Below, piece after piece: positions 33,620 to 45,800 of a DNA stretch of 64,000 bases. A program made the translations under genes and the position numbers. This stretch comes from Asparagopsis taxiformis. Lineage: Eukaryota > Rhodophyta > Florideophyceae > Bonnemaisoniales > Bonnemaisoniaceae. Within the stretch, counting starts at the first letter, position 1. Each line of letters begins with the position of its first letter. Where the stretch lies: NCBI GenBank assembly GCA_030407315.1, contig JALQPE010001692.1, positions 42,457-106,456 on the forward strand. The letters run 5' to 3'. The notes beneath the pieces are model-generated. The model was not told the origin of the DNA and made no database searches. It was given only the letters and a program-made list of their open reading frames with translations.

Positions 33620-36010
33620 TAGACCTGTGCATGGTCCGATAAGCCTCTGGTCCGGACTGGTCCCATTTGTCTTGGTCCCATGCATCCCCACGTAATCTAA
33701 CTGCGGGAGAGGTCCGCGTTGAAAGAAATGGAGCAACAGACGGTTCGAAAATATTTCAGTCTATGTGGTTCCAGTCCAAAAATCCTCCCACCGCTCTCGT
33801 ATCGGTCCGACTCTTTTTTAAGTTTTGAATCAGTCCAAGTTCTACTTTGGTTCTCCCCTTGAACCTCTATTTTCGGCAAACACCAGATCAGATTTCTCAG
33901 AACTCATTGTGACTGAAGACACAAGTATTGGTGATGGATCAAAACGGGACGGATGATATCAGCAAGGATTCGCGTCAATCTGAGGTCGTCTCGAGTGCGG
34001 CTCAGGAGGGGACACCGCGCAAAAAGCGGAAGACCAGCTCTGTATGGGAATACTTTACTGAGACTTGTTTAGATTCCGAAGTCCGTCAACGATGCGTGAA
34101 GTGCAAAACAACGTTTAGTATCAACAGTGGACTCTCCACTCTCACCAGGCACGCTAGTAAACACGGATTCCTATTGGATAAAGCGCAAAAGGTTTTCAAG
34201 GAGAATGGAACAATGAGTAACGTTCACAAATACCCTCGTGAAGAGTTGCAAGAAAAATTCAGTAAGCAACTGTGTAAATGGGTGGTAAATAGTATGCTTC
34301 CGTTCTCAGTTGTCGAAAACAGTGAGTTCGTGAAACTTGTTCATCTTTTAGATGAAAACGCCAAAGTACCGACACGTACGACTGTTCGCAGGCGAATCCA
34401 GGCGGAATTTGAATCCAAGAAAATACATATGAAGGCTATGATGAATAGTATTCATTCTAAGTTTTCTATCACAACGGATGCTTGGTCGTCCCGAATTTAC
34501 AAAGGATACATGGCTGTGACACTTCATTGGATCAATCAAGAATGGAATATGCAGAGCATGTTGCTCGATTTTGTACGGTTTCCATCTCCTCACACAGGCG
34601 ATGCAACGGCAAACATACTGTTTGAAATACTGAATTCATGGGAAATCGGAACAAATCTGTTCGCAGTTACTACAGACAATGCGACAGACGTGTGTGCCGG
34701 CGTTCGGAGGCTGCACACTATATTGAATCTAGCTGGAAGAGAAACTTCTGAGCTTGCAGACTTTCACATTAGGTGCATTGCGCATGTTATTAATATTGGT
34801 GTGAAAGAATGTCTCCACCTTGTTCGTCGAGAAGTTGACTCAATAAGATCTGTGATAAATTCTTTGAGGTCTTCCGTGAAGCGCAGAGATAAGTTTGAAG
34901 CAGTTGCAAGAGCCCTCGGTGAGCCAAATGCTTCTATTCCAAACATTGATGTGGACACACGCTGGTCCTCCACATTTACGATGATCAAAAAGGCGATGGC
35001 TGTGAGGAAGGTCATATCAACAGTCTGCGCTGACATAAACGAGCTCACTGAACAAACCATTACAGAAAATGTTTAGGAGAAGGCATCAATAGTATGCAAA
35101 TTTCTAGAGACGGCGGCACTTCTTACAGAGCATCAATCTGGCTCACAATATGTATCGCTGAGCGTAAGCTCTGCAGGGTTCCAGATGCTAATGAAGAAGT
35201 GTCGTGCTGTTATAAATAACCAAGATGCAGTGCTTACGGAAATTGCCAAAAGAATGTTAGGGAAGCTTGAGATATATGAATCTCTCATTTGTTCTGACAT
35301 TTCAAGACTTGCAAAAGTGGTTGACCCGAGGTTTGGTAATGACATTCTACGCGACAATGATATTTTGAGGAAGTATGTGAATGTTTCCAGTGGAGATGCG
35401 GCCACGAACAAAAGCTCCCTACAGGCAACAGAGAAAAGGTCTTTGCTAGATCAATTGCTAGACGACGACGATATGAGCAATGCTACTACTGACGACGAGA
35501 TTCATACATTTTTGAAGTCTACGTTGAGCGGAGATCGCTCTGTGGATCCTTTTTTATGGTGGAAGAATAATGAATGTCGCTTTCCTTCAATATCGGGCGT
35601 AGCAAAGAATGTGCTGGCAGCCCAGGCATCATCAGTTGCTAGTGAGAGTGTATTTTCTATCGCAGGGGCAATGGTGAACGGTCCAAGATGTTCTCTCAAC
35701 GACGAAGCTATCCGGTCCTGTATTTTACTTCGATCGTGGAACAAATTTGGATAGACAGGGGCGTTTCGGCCTCTGACCATTGGACCAAGAAGTCCAGCTA
35801 CGAAGAAGTCATTTTTGTTATGGTCCAGTCAATGACTGTCCTTTCTGTGCAGCGAGCGGTTCACTTCGTTGCCGTATTCAATCATACATAGCTCATCTGT
35901 TTACTGGACATCGGATTGATGGTTAAGAATGTGATTTGGCCGAATGGCTTCGGTCTGAGATTAGTAAATTCTTCCGATTTCAGACTTTTTGCGGACCATG
36001 CACAGGCCTA
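33620..36010 (+). mobile_element. hAT transposon, 2391 bp
   Basis: The left end TAGACCTGTGCATGGTCCG matches the reverse complement of the right end with one mismatch (TAGGCC). The element is bounded by an exact 8-bp target duplication GGCTGGGG at 33612-33619 and 36011-36018, the hallmark size for hAT. It encodes one transposase frame with a single internal stop codon. Confidence 0.95.
33934..35754 (+). pseudogene. hAT transposase with one in-frame stop
   Basis: The frame runs about 606 codons from the ATG at 33934 with one TAG at 35074-35076; reading continues in the same frame on both sides. An N-terminal BED-type zinc finger is visible (CVKCKTTF then HASKH). RNase H-like fold motifs follow: TTDAWSS (first Asp), TTDNATDV (second Asp), CIAHVINI, and DTRWSS. 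The C-terminal hAT dimerisation region has DPFLWWKNNECRFP and ASSVASESVFSIAG with the catalytic Glu. The single lesion, with everything else open, indicates recent inactivation, a sequencing error or readthrough. TIR and target duplication are intact, so the element could still be mobilised in trans. Confidence 0.9.
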
Positions 36011-36179
36011 GGCTGGGGTGTAGTCACGCTTGGGACTGGGTTGACGTGACAATCGGGACCGGACCGGCGGCGGCGGAGCACTGTAATGCAGTCGGGAGGA
36101 TAAGGTCCAGTGGAAGCCAGGCGCTTCACAGTGTCGTCGCCTCACGAAACCCCACCGCACCTCCGCCGCACTCGCATTT

Positions 36180-36791
36180 TGTTAACGTTGCGTGCACACC
36201 GTGCATCCACCCGCCGCACCCGCCCGTTGCCAACATTGCGTACACATCACCGCGCACCCGGACGTCCACCCCGCCGCACTCGCGCGTTACCAACATTGCG
36301 TACACATTACTGCAAACCCCACCCCGCCGTACCCGCCCGTTGCCAACATTGCGTGCACATCACCGCGCATCTACCCCGCCGCACCCGCCAACATTGTGCA
36401 CATCACCGCACACCCCACCCTGCCGCACCCACCCGTTGGCAACATTGCATGAAAATCACTGCACACCCCACCTCGCCTCACCCTGCTGCACCCGGACGCT
36501 GGCAACATTGTGTGAACACATTTCAAGCATTGTGTGCAAATCATCGCGCATCTCACTGCACCTGGACGTTGTTAAAACCGTGTGCACATCACCACACACC
36601 CCACCTCGCCGCAACTGGAAGTCACTCCTTACTGCACCTGGACGTTGGCAACACGGTGTGCACATCACCCCACCTCGCCTCACCCTGCTGCACCCGGACG
36701 GTGGCAACATTGTGTGCACATTTCAAGCATTGTGTGCAAATCATCGCGCATCTCACTGCACCTGCACGCTGCTGATATCGTTTACACATCA
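36180..36791. repeat. MULE left inverted arm made of tandem ~55-65 bp units
   Basis: Units of the type TTGCCAACATTGCGTGCACA followed by TCACCGCGCA and CCCCGCCGCACCCGCC recur about ten times with drift. Three repeat units in the inner part share CTGCACCTGGACG or similar. Such tandem-repeat-containing TIRs are known in some foldback and MULE elements. Confidence 0.8.
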
Positions 36792-36929
36792 CAGCTACTG
36801 TGTGCAGGTTCCGGCACCGGCACGTTGGTAGTAACACACACCTTCAAAGACTGTTTCTATGCTGGTTGTCCATATCTGGCGCTTGCATGCAACTTGTTTC
36901 CTGTGTTTCTTATTATTGTTGAGCTCGTC

Positions 36930-39445
36930 ATGAATGAAACTACTGATAGCGACTGCAACGCAGCGAACAAAGGTCAAGCTACAAATCCGAAACTGATGTA
37001 TCATGACATGTTCAATAGAGAATTCCCTTCGACGGAAGAGGTACTTTTCCTGCTCAAAGAGCTATATTCTGTCCCATTGGAATTGTTTCGCGGAAGAATG
37101 GAGGAGCTATTCAATGGGGAAGCATACACCATTGATGATAATGTTTTCAATGCTCTCGTGCAGTTTGGTATTGAGAGAGCAGTTTCGCTGACATGCGCCC
37201 AGAACTTATTTCTATGGAGATGCTCCAAGTGTTTGAAAAGAAGACAGAGTGTTGCTTTTCTTACAACAGAGATAGCATTGAGTACACATTGCAGTGACTG
37301 TCGGAAACAGGAGATGATAAGCGAAATACCGAAGAAGATGTACTTCTGTGGTGACATAGACAATGTAGAAAACCGTGAATCTGTACTTAAAGACTGGCAA
37401 TTGTCTAATCACATTGCTGCTTCCTTTTTGCAGTGGCCAATCGAGTGCATTTTTGCCAGTTGGCATTCTACGGCTGCACTGGATAGCATTGCGGAATTTA
37501 ACACAGCTGCAGAGCGCAAACAAGAAGAAGTGCGCTTTCTCCAGCTAATACGGGAGTGTGATGGCTATGTTTATATCTCTAATAAAGTGAGACCATCATC
37601 TTCAGCATGGATATGTTCACAGCGGGGAAAGATTGCGAATGAAAACTCCGAGCTTGGAGAACGTCCAGTGAAAAGGATGCGAACGTCAAAAAAGAGCACA
37701 ACTGCAGTGGAGCAGTGAACTTTTCCTATGGGAAACATAGGAGACTGAAGATCAAAGTTTCACACCAGTATTGTCATGAGGTACCCAAACAAGTGCCAGT
37801 GATGACACAAAAAGTCCACGAAACGGTAATAGAAATGGTCAAATCCGGCCTGTCGCCTTTACAAATTTCAATGCAGCTCCGATCCAAATTCACTCAACCG
37901 TAGAAGTACATGCATGTGTACAACATTTGGTCAGAACAGATCAGTGCCTCCTTCCGTACTTGTTCGGATCCGTTGCAGTCTGCAGTACAGTATGTTTCCG
38001 AAGCAGAGAATGTTTCTCTGATTCTTCAACAAACATCACCGTTTTCTCTTGGTTTCACAACTTCACTGGGCAAGAGAGTCTGTTCCACAATGAATGTATT
38101 GGGGGTTTTTGTTGATTCCACGTATAAAACGAACTCGGGTAAACTGGAACTTTTTGCAATAGTCGGTTCAGTACTAGGAACAGGCTTTCCAATAGCCTAT
38201 CTCCTGCTCGAAGGGGCTGGTGGAGATGCAGTCCGAACTCGTCAAGAAACGATCTTGGCATTCTTACACGCTGTTCGGCGAGATATACCTCAGCTGTCTC
38301 CATCATTTTTCTTCACTGATAAGGATTGGGGGCAGAGCAATGCTGTTAAGGCCGCGTTTTCCTTATCTCCCTCTATCTGCCTCTGGCATATGAAACGTGC
38401 CATTAAGCGAAAGCTTAATGCTCTTTGCAAGTCAGGTGCAGTCTCCTTACGAGAGAAAGAACGTGCATTATTGCAAATGATAACGAAACATTACAATCTG
38501 CACCCTTTGGTCAGACCAGGTTATGATATTCAAAACGGGTTGAACAGTTCTGTGCAAGAAATTTGGAACCTTCTCAATGAAGAAACAGACAGAGATATGG
38601 CTTTGTATTTGATGCAAAACTGGTACACGGCAGAGATGTTCATGTTATGGGGGAGGATGAACAATTCGAAAATTCCTATTGCCAAAACTACAATGATGGT
38701 CGAAGCACACTGGTCAGTTTTGAAAAGAGTTTATCTGCTCCCTTACAATCGTCCAAGATGTGACTTTCTCGTTTACATTCTATCCAAAAATGTTTTGCCC
38801 AAGTTCGACGGTGATTTCAAGATGCTGATGTCTGGAAACAAGACACCAGCATGGTGGCGGCATTTCACATATGAATGGAAACGCTCTGCGTCTCAGTCTA
38901 TATCAAAAAGCTATTTAACGAACAGAATTGCTTGGGTTTGTGGATGTGACAGTTTCCTTTTCAGCCGTTTCTTGCTTTGTAAGCACCTTACAAACAATCC
39001 GGCCTGTCCTCAGTTTCGAGAAGTTTTACGCAGCTGCTGTCCCCCATTTCTAAGAATTGAGCGTCGAGAAAACTGCTTTCGAGCAGTATTTACCGACGAA
39101 GAGAAATTTCATGTTCCAGAAAATGCGCATCACCGTACCGACATGCTCACTCTTCCCCTTCCCGCCACATCAAATACTCTAGCCAGTGCGGATGAATCGA
39201 CTCAGAACAGCACAGAAATAAATACAATTTCAATCCGCGCGGATAGGCTGAAAAAAATCCTTACTTGGGGGATCAGTCATGTCGAAGAGCTGGCTGCAAG
39301 CGCCTCTGTACAGGAGCAGATCAGCCATTTCTACAGGAATGTGCTTGGGCGATTCAATTTGTATTATGAAAGGGTTACCGAAAACGAAAACGCACGTAGT
39401 TTCCCACGTACATGGGACAATGTGGACGTTGTGTACATGCCATGA
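36930..39445 (+). pseudogene. MULE transposase, frameshifted and stop-interrupted
   Basis: An N-terminal part reads in one frame from the ATG at 36930 to a stop at 37718. Coding then continues in another frame from 37715 (NFSYGKHRRLKIKV) with a TAG at 37901-37903, and on to 39445. The catalytic MULE motifs lie downstream: GVFVDSTYKTN (Asp), FFFTDKDW (Asp), CLWHMKRAIKRKL, and MVEAHWSVLKRVY (Glu). Near the C-terminus CGCDSFLFSRFLLCKHL is a SWIM zinc finger (CxC...CxH), normal for this family. One frameshift plus one stop make this copy non-autonomous unless the junction is an intron, for which I see no convincing splice pair. Confidence 0.85.
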
Positions 39446-39881
39446 CTAGTGCTTAGCATTCAAGTAGATTGACCACTTCCCTGTGCAATATAGCGACATC
39501 CATAGTATTCTTCCTTACACAACCCACGAAACCCAAAAATCGATTATGTCGAATGCTCTTTTCCCTATGTACATCCGCTGAATGAAGCCTTTCTCCAAGC
39601 CCGTCAGAGTCCCACCGCCAACACTAATCCCAGTTGCGATTTGATCTACATTCAAACTCCACAATGAATCATCAATCGTATACATGCCAGCCAGGGCACC
39701 AGAACAGATGTTGTGCCTCCTACACTGGTGATGTGCAAGAAGTAGACGTGCAGTGACAGGAAATGGAACTAATAGACTGCAAGCAGTGCTAGAAGTTTGA
39801 TAACCTACAATTGACGGAGAACGTTGAATATATGAGAGCAGATATTGTGCTGACGATATTAACAACGCCCAGGTGTGCGAT
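39446..39881. other. spacer between MULE transposase and right arm
   Basis: About 430 bases inside the MULE element with no motif recognised; frames here are by-products of the inverted arm. Confidence 0.5.
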
Positions 39882-40256
39882 GATGTGTAAACGATATCAG
39901 CAGCGTGCAGGTGCAGTGAGATGCGCGATGATTTGCACACAATGCTTGAAATGTGCACACAATGTTGCCACCGTCCGGGTGCAGCAGGGTGAGGCGAGGT
40001 GGGGTGATGTGCACACCGTGTTGCCAACGTCCAGGTGCAGTAAGGAGTGACTTCCAGTTGCGGCGAGGTGGGGTGTGTGGTGATGTGCACACGGTTTTAA
40101 CAACGTCCAGGTGCAGTGAGATGCGCGATGATTTGCACACAATGCTTGAAATGTGTTCACACAATGTTGCCAGCGTCCGGGTGCAGCAGGGTGAGGCGAG
40201 GTGGGGTGTGCAGTGATTTTCATGCAATGTTGCCAACGGGTGGGTGCGGCAGGGTG
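39882..40256. repeat. MULE right inverted arm, truncated by CACTA insertion
   Basis: Reverse complement of 36416-36791, nearly identical. The inner end is at the AAACGATATCAG segment near 39889. The outer end breaks at GCGGCAGGGTG, immediately followed by CACTACTG. Confidence 0.9.
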
Positions 40257-40275
40257 CACTACTGTGTCTGAAATC
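40257..40275 (+). repeat. left terminal inverted repeat of giant CACTA element
   Basis: CACTACTGTGTCTGAAATC begins with the canonical CACTA pentamer. Comparison with the left MULE arm predicts G after ...GGGTG if the arm continued, so the C belongs to the element. Confidence 0.82.
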
Positions 40276-41440
40276 GGGCCTGGGGCAGTACTGTACGGCA
40301 GTAAAATTTACTGCCTGAGGCAGTAAAATTTAGTACTGTAAAAATATAAATTAATGCCCTACTTGCCGGCAGTACAGTGCACTGCCCGGAGGCAGTGGCC
40401 ATGTGCTGCCGACGGCAGTAGAAAGTACTGCCTGGATGTATGACGTGAGGCAGTGGTGGGAGGCAGTGATAGTTGCTGGATTTAGATTGTCTTTCTGGCA
40501 GTGATTTGTGCTACATTGGCCTGTAAAATAAAGTAGTATATTGTGCTGACTTGGGCAGCACGGGGGGGGAGTAAAATATGCTGTCCAGGAATATGGCCCA
40601 CGGCAGTACTATTTGGTGGCGTGGGATGCACCGTGTGGCAGTAGAAGCTAGTGTTTCCGGCAGCGTGCTGTGCTGGCTGCGGGCCCGAATGACGGCAGCA
40701 AATTTTGCTATATTTAGGTAGTGCCCCGATGTACTGTATGATACTGCCTGCAGGTCATGGCAGAGGCAGAGAAATGTACTGTATTCTATTATTGGACAAA
40801 GCAGTAATTTCTGCTGCTGTGTGGTGCTGCTTTTTTTGTACTTACAGGTAGTGACAAGTCTATGTTCTGACAGTAGAGTAATGTAGTGGAATATGATGAC
40901 AGCAGACATGCTTCGAGGCTGTGTATTCTACTGCCTGTGGAAGCGAGTGGGGACAGTAAATTATGATGTCTGACGAAATGTGTGAAAGCAATGAAATGAG
41001 GTGCTGATAGTCTCTGGGAAAAGCTGCCTGATAGTACTGCTTTATGATACGAAAAGTGCTACCGTACCGTGCTACTTGCCGTGGTGGAAAGTGCTGCCGT
41101 GCTCTACTACTTGCGTATGTGTAAATCACTGCCACGCTGTACTGCTCCAGGATATGTGAATTGCTGCCCCACAGCACTACAAAAAGTAGTAGATTTTGAT
41201 GTATTATAGAGCTGTCCAGATCAGCGTAAAGTACTGTCTGATAGTGTTGTACTCGACAGGGGCATAGGACAGTACCAGTTACTGCCTGTGGCAGTGCAGT
41301 GTACTACCTGGAAGTGCTACCTGTGGCAGTACATTTCACTACCTGGAACTAGTGCTTGAGACAGTACAATTTACTGCCGGGAAGTCTATACTGAACCAGT
41401 AAATTGTAGTGCCTGGCGGTACTGACTCGGACAGAACGGG
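40276..41440. repeat. left subterminal repeat array (GGCAGTA / TACTGCC)
   Basis: About thirty GGCAG or CTGCC cores occur in both orientations, many as GGCAGTA/TACTGCC, and some form the composite palindrome TACTGCCTGAGGCAGTA. Spacing is irregular, about 15-60 bases. Typical of transposase-binding subterminal regions of CACTA elements. No coding frame is supported. Confidence 0.85.
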
Positions 41441-42890
41441 AAAGTAGTAGAATATGATGCCTAGGGTAATACTTTCTAGTGCCTACAATTGATGTTCAGG
41501 ACGATAGAATCAGGTGGAAATGCCATTCCAGCCGCATGTTCAGGCATCTGGCTACGAAATGTCGGGCAGAATGGAGTATCTCTCTCGGTGGTCTTCATAG
41601 AAGTGTATAGGGATAACCAAGTGTGATCTAAAAGGATGTCAGAATTTTTATGTAGCAAGGACAACGATGCCTGAAGGATTGTTTCAGTTCTATCATTAGA
41701 CTACTCATAAAATCGAACTATCGTATCTAAAATCTTACTATCTCTACAACCAGGACTATTGTGCAAGCAAATCGAGTTCCTTGCTGTTTCAAAACTACAT
41801 GTGATGTTCAGACAGGAGGGAAATAAACATAAACACCATTACAGATGATTTGCAACAGGTTAGCAATCGGATATAGAAAAGTATTGTAAAGGATGAGAAG
41901 AACATAAGTATGAATGGAATGAACAAACTTACCATCATTGAACTATTTTTGCGTGCAACAGTATTGGTTGTAGGTTGGAATGACGAAAACTGATCCTATT
42001 CTAGTCTATTGATTTGAACGGTCTCTGACATATGTATTGCTTAAGCAATACATATGCCAGAAACCATTCAAATCAGTAGACTAGAATAGGATCAGTGAAG
42101 AACGATACTCATGGTTAGTGCACTGTCTTCCATGGAAAACATGTGGAAAGAAATGAGAGAGGGGAAAGATACCTACTCGACAACGTACCAGCCTTACCTG
42201 TCATCTTCATGATAACCGGATGATGAAATGGTCCTATACGTCGCGCATCAACAGCCTTAAATAGACAGCTCATCCACTCATAATGACCTCGTCGTAACTG
42301 GAAGGCAGATGATTTGGCAGACGATGATGTGGCAGATGATTTGGCAGCGGATGATCTGTCAAATTTTCTGGACGTGATAAATTAGCAGAAATAGAAATCA
42401 TGCCCCTACGCAATGTCAAACCAACCTAAAAGTCTTGGTATTGATGTTTAGCTGCATACTGAAGGAGAAACATCGAATAAATGCTGTAAATTAGAGTAGT
42501 AGACAATCCGAAAGAGAATTGCAACCGTGTTCTCATCTATATATAGTTTATTACCATAACAAGATTACTATTGAGGCCTATTATACCATGTACTGAAGCT
42601 AAATTGTAAATGATTCGTGTATTTCATTCAGAAAAGGAAGCAGGAATCGTTGGAGGCATTAAAGCTCGCTGAAGAACCCAACATGGGAAATCAAGTCACC
42701 TGTTCCTTGAGTTAGGTAGGACACTAGTCAGTGTGAAGTTTTCGATAAGATGTAACGGTAAGAAAATATAGGTACCATAAACTATTACAGTGGCCTGGTT
42801 AAAAAGAGACGGATACCATCTTATTAGTTGCCTACTAGTTGACACTAATCCACAATTTGTGCAAGGTTCTCTCGAATCCAAAGAGAAGAG
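41441..42890. other. non-coding region upstream of transposase
   Basis: About 1.45 kb with no supported gene. It contains the long palindrome at 41989-42096 and a short run of GATGATNTGGCAG-type repeats at about 42308-42358, some of which again carry GGCAG. Probably the transposase promoter. Confidence 0.55.
41989..42096. repeat. 108-bp near-perfect palindrome
   Basis: Two 54-bp arms with no spacer (centre TTGCTTAAGCAA at about 42042) are reverse complements with four mismatches. It would extrude as a cruciform or be read as a long RNA hairpin. It lies between the left subterminal array and the transposase gene. Confidence 0.88.
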
Positions 42891-45800
42891 ATGAAACGAA
42901 CAGCTGTTCGGAAGAAAGGTACACCTCGAAGAACCCGGAGAAGGTTTGAATCATTGTCAATCCCATACGAAAGTGGGACAAGGCACGAAAATGGGGAAAC
43001 CCCGCTAGTTTCGAACGAAACATTCGAGGTTCACGCCGATATACCGGACGAAAACGTCGGAAAAGCATCTGCTGAAGACGAGAATATTTCTAGTGGCAAT
43101 GGAGAAGAGCACATTGGATTTTTTGAGGCTGGAAAAGTTACCAGAGAAGAAGAAACGATAGGCTCTGAGGAAAGCTCGGCCGAGAGCTGTGATGACCACG
43201 ACGGAGAAGAGGCAGCGGAAGATGACCGCGGACTTGTGGATAAACTGCTGACCTGGCCAGTATTCTCTGCAATAATATTGCTTAGTGGAACGCTACGGAT
43301 GAAACGCAAGGACTATGAAGGTATGCGTGAGATGTCTAATTTCAAGCGGGACATTTCGGATCAAGCACCTAGCGACTCGTACATGAGGAAAGTCATTTTA
43401 CCGTTCATTCTGAAAACATGTTTCCCACAAAGCATGGATACAACGTGTGAAATAGATGTAACAAAAAGCGGCTCTAGGCTTGGAAAGATGTCTCCAGGAC
43501 TGTCTAGTAGCCGTAGAGCTCATTGTACTACATCGGTACGAGTCGTGCTACCGAGCACATGGGCGGAAAGGGATATACAGACCGGACCCATTCTGGACTG
43601 CATAAAGTCTAGTAAAAGGGATAATAGTGATGAAAGAGAAGATGAAGCATATCAAATTGCTTCAGAAAGTATTGAAAACTCTTTCATTGTCAAATGCCGT
43701 TCAGCTGTTCTGAATGACCCATTCCATCGCATTTCGGTAAGTGCATCAGATCATGACGGTCACAAGATGCACAGAAAGGTATACGCCCGACATGGAGACG
43801 AGTTGAGGATCATATGTATGCCGACGACAAATCAAGAGGCCCTGGTGGCTAAGCTGGGAGGAGCCAGAACGAAACAGGGAAAGAACATCGAAACTGGAAA
43901 GAATTCTAGGAGCAGAAGAAGTTTTACAGCAAGGAGTGACTGGAGAATTGAAGCTATCATCATTGCAAGTTATCTTGCAACCGGAGAAGAACAACAAGAA
44001 TCAAATATGGAAGATGTGATAGGCCCGCAAATCGATGCAATGGAAGAAACTGAGAAAAGAAATGCGAGGCGTGTCGTCTCCACCACAACGCTCGACGGAG
44101 AACATTGCAACAATGATATTCGGGCAGGTGACGCTATCACTCTGTTTCGGCCAAAAAGTAAGTCTGATGGGAGCACATTTGAAGAGTTACTACTCGTGAA
44201 CAGACATCTGAAAAAGGGACGCTCTGAACATGCGACTTTTCTCATTTGCTCCACAAGGGGAGCAACTGGGCAGCTACATCGCGAACAAATTCGGGTGAAA
44301 GACGTCCAGCTCATAGGAGCTCCAGACAAGAGGTCTAGATGGCACCCCGGCTCTAAACGTATGGATGCCTGCAGTGAGGGGAATCTTTCAGATGGCAGGA
44401 AATATATCGTATACCGATTTCTGCTATATGCTGATGACTTCCAGCCGTTCACAAGCCGGAAAGGAAGTTTTGGTGGCTGCTATATGCTTCCATTAGGCAT
44501 ACAGCCAAGCAAGAGAGCAAGCTTCCACGCAGTCCGCGTTCTTGGATTCGTTCCCCCGGGAGTTTCAACAAATGTTGTAATTGAGAGAGTTGTACCCGAC
44601 ATTGTGAAGGGAAGTACAGACGGTTTTCCAGCGAAAGATGCAAATGGAGAAGATGTGGTCATATTCCTGGATCCTGTTGGATTTATCGGAGATTACCCAG
44701 CTGTTTCGCATACTCTGGATGTCCGTGGACACACCAGTAATACACCATGCCATAGCTGCATTTTCGAAAAGCAAGATATGAGCAGCAGTGGAGGTTCACG
44801 AAATGCATACACAGCATTGCTAAACAGTCAGATGAGTACGCATGCCCGAGGAATGCACCGAAACAAGCTTGTGAGGGAAGTCGCATCGCAAGATCAGCTC
44901 AAAGTTCTTGGACTAAGCCTAGATCCGATTGAGAATAAGGCACTCCATAATTTGAGTGAATCCCTTAATCGTGTGCGGAGAGGAGTTCCTACAAACGAAG
45001 AAGGAGTTCCAGTTGTTCCTTGTCAATTCGATCCATATCGCTCTGCTGTAGTTGCCCCAGACCATCTGCTCTCCGGACTGGCTCAAGATGTGATGAATGC
45101 GACAATCACTGCAGCAACACCTGTAATTCGAAATGTTGCGGAAACAGTTCTACTGAATACCCTCCGAATGTTCTGTTTGAGTAGTCAGAGTCAGGTATTC
45201 GGGCAGAACTACCTATTATCGATGAACATGAGCGATATATTCGCTGTTCTCGTTGTAGCTCCCCAAGCATTTTATTCGGCATTTCGTATCGTCATCGGGA
45301 ACTCTTGGGACGGGTATGAAAAACTTGAACGTATTCTTCGTTTGCTGAAAAAGTTTCAAATGGTTGTTGCCAGCATTCGATTCATCCCAACATGGTGGAT
45401 AGATGGACTTGAGTCAACCAGGAGGTTCGAGGCCGAGAATGGCGGACGTCATGACCACATTCTAGCTCTTGTTTCAGACTATATGAAAGAACTGCATGAG
45501 GTATGCAAGAAGGATCCTATTGCAATGAAACATCTGGACAAACCGAACTTGCATCGGTTGATAGAATTTTGCGTACATACATTACCAGCTTTTGGAGCTG
45601 CGAAACATGTGGAAGAGCTTTTATTCGAGAGAATGCACCAGCCTCTTAAAAGAGGGGTTCGAAACTCGAACCATAAGAATGAACATCTGTCATCAATGGA
45701 GCTCATCATGGCCGATGACTGGCTCGCACGAATAGCCATCACGCTGGGTGCGGTAGGTCACAATACAAAACAATGGACGTCTGCCGATTGCAGACGCGTG

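Larger units (their letters stand above)
36019..40256 (+). mobile_element. Mutator-like (MULE) transposon with tandem-repeat inverted ends, right end interrupted
   Basis: Segments 36416-36791 and 39882-40256 are nearly perfect inverted copies flanking a MULE transposase. The left arm extends outward to about 36180 or further. The right arm stops abruptly at 40256, where the CACTA end begins, so the rest of the right arm should lie beyond the large element, outside the window. The outer left boundary is not determined and the start given here is only the first base after the hAT target duplication. The transposase is decayed. Confidence 0.8.

Noticed and set aside
33934..35754. Two separate genes divided at the stop codon 35074-35076
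   Set aside because: Both halves are in the same frame, and the sequence between stop and next ATG reads as normal hAT transposase.
36110..36831. Long frames with His/Pro/Arg-rich repeats in several frames and both strands
   Set aside because: They are read-throughs of the tandem repeats in the MULE arms; all frames are open because the repeats contain no stops.
39515..40259. Minus-strand frames matching the left MULE arm frames
   Set aside because: Mirror images of the same inverted arm, not genes.
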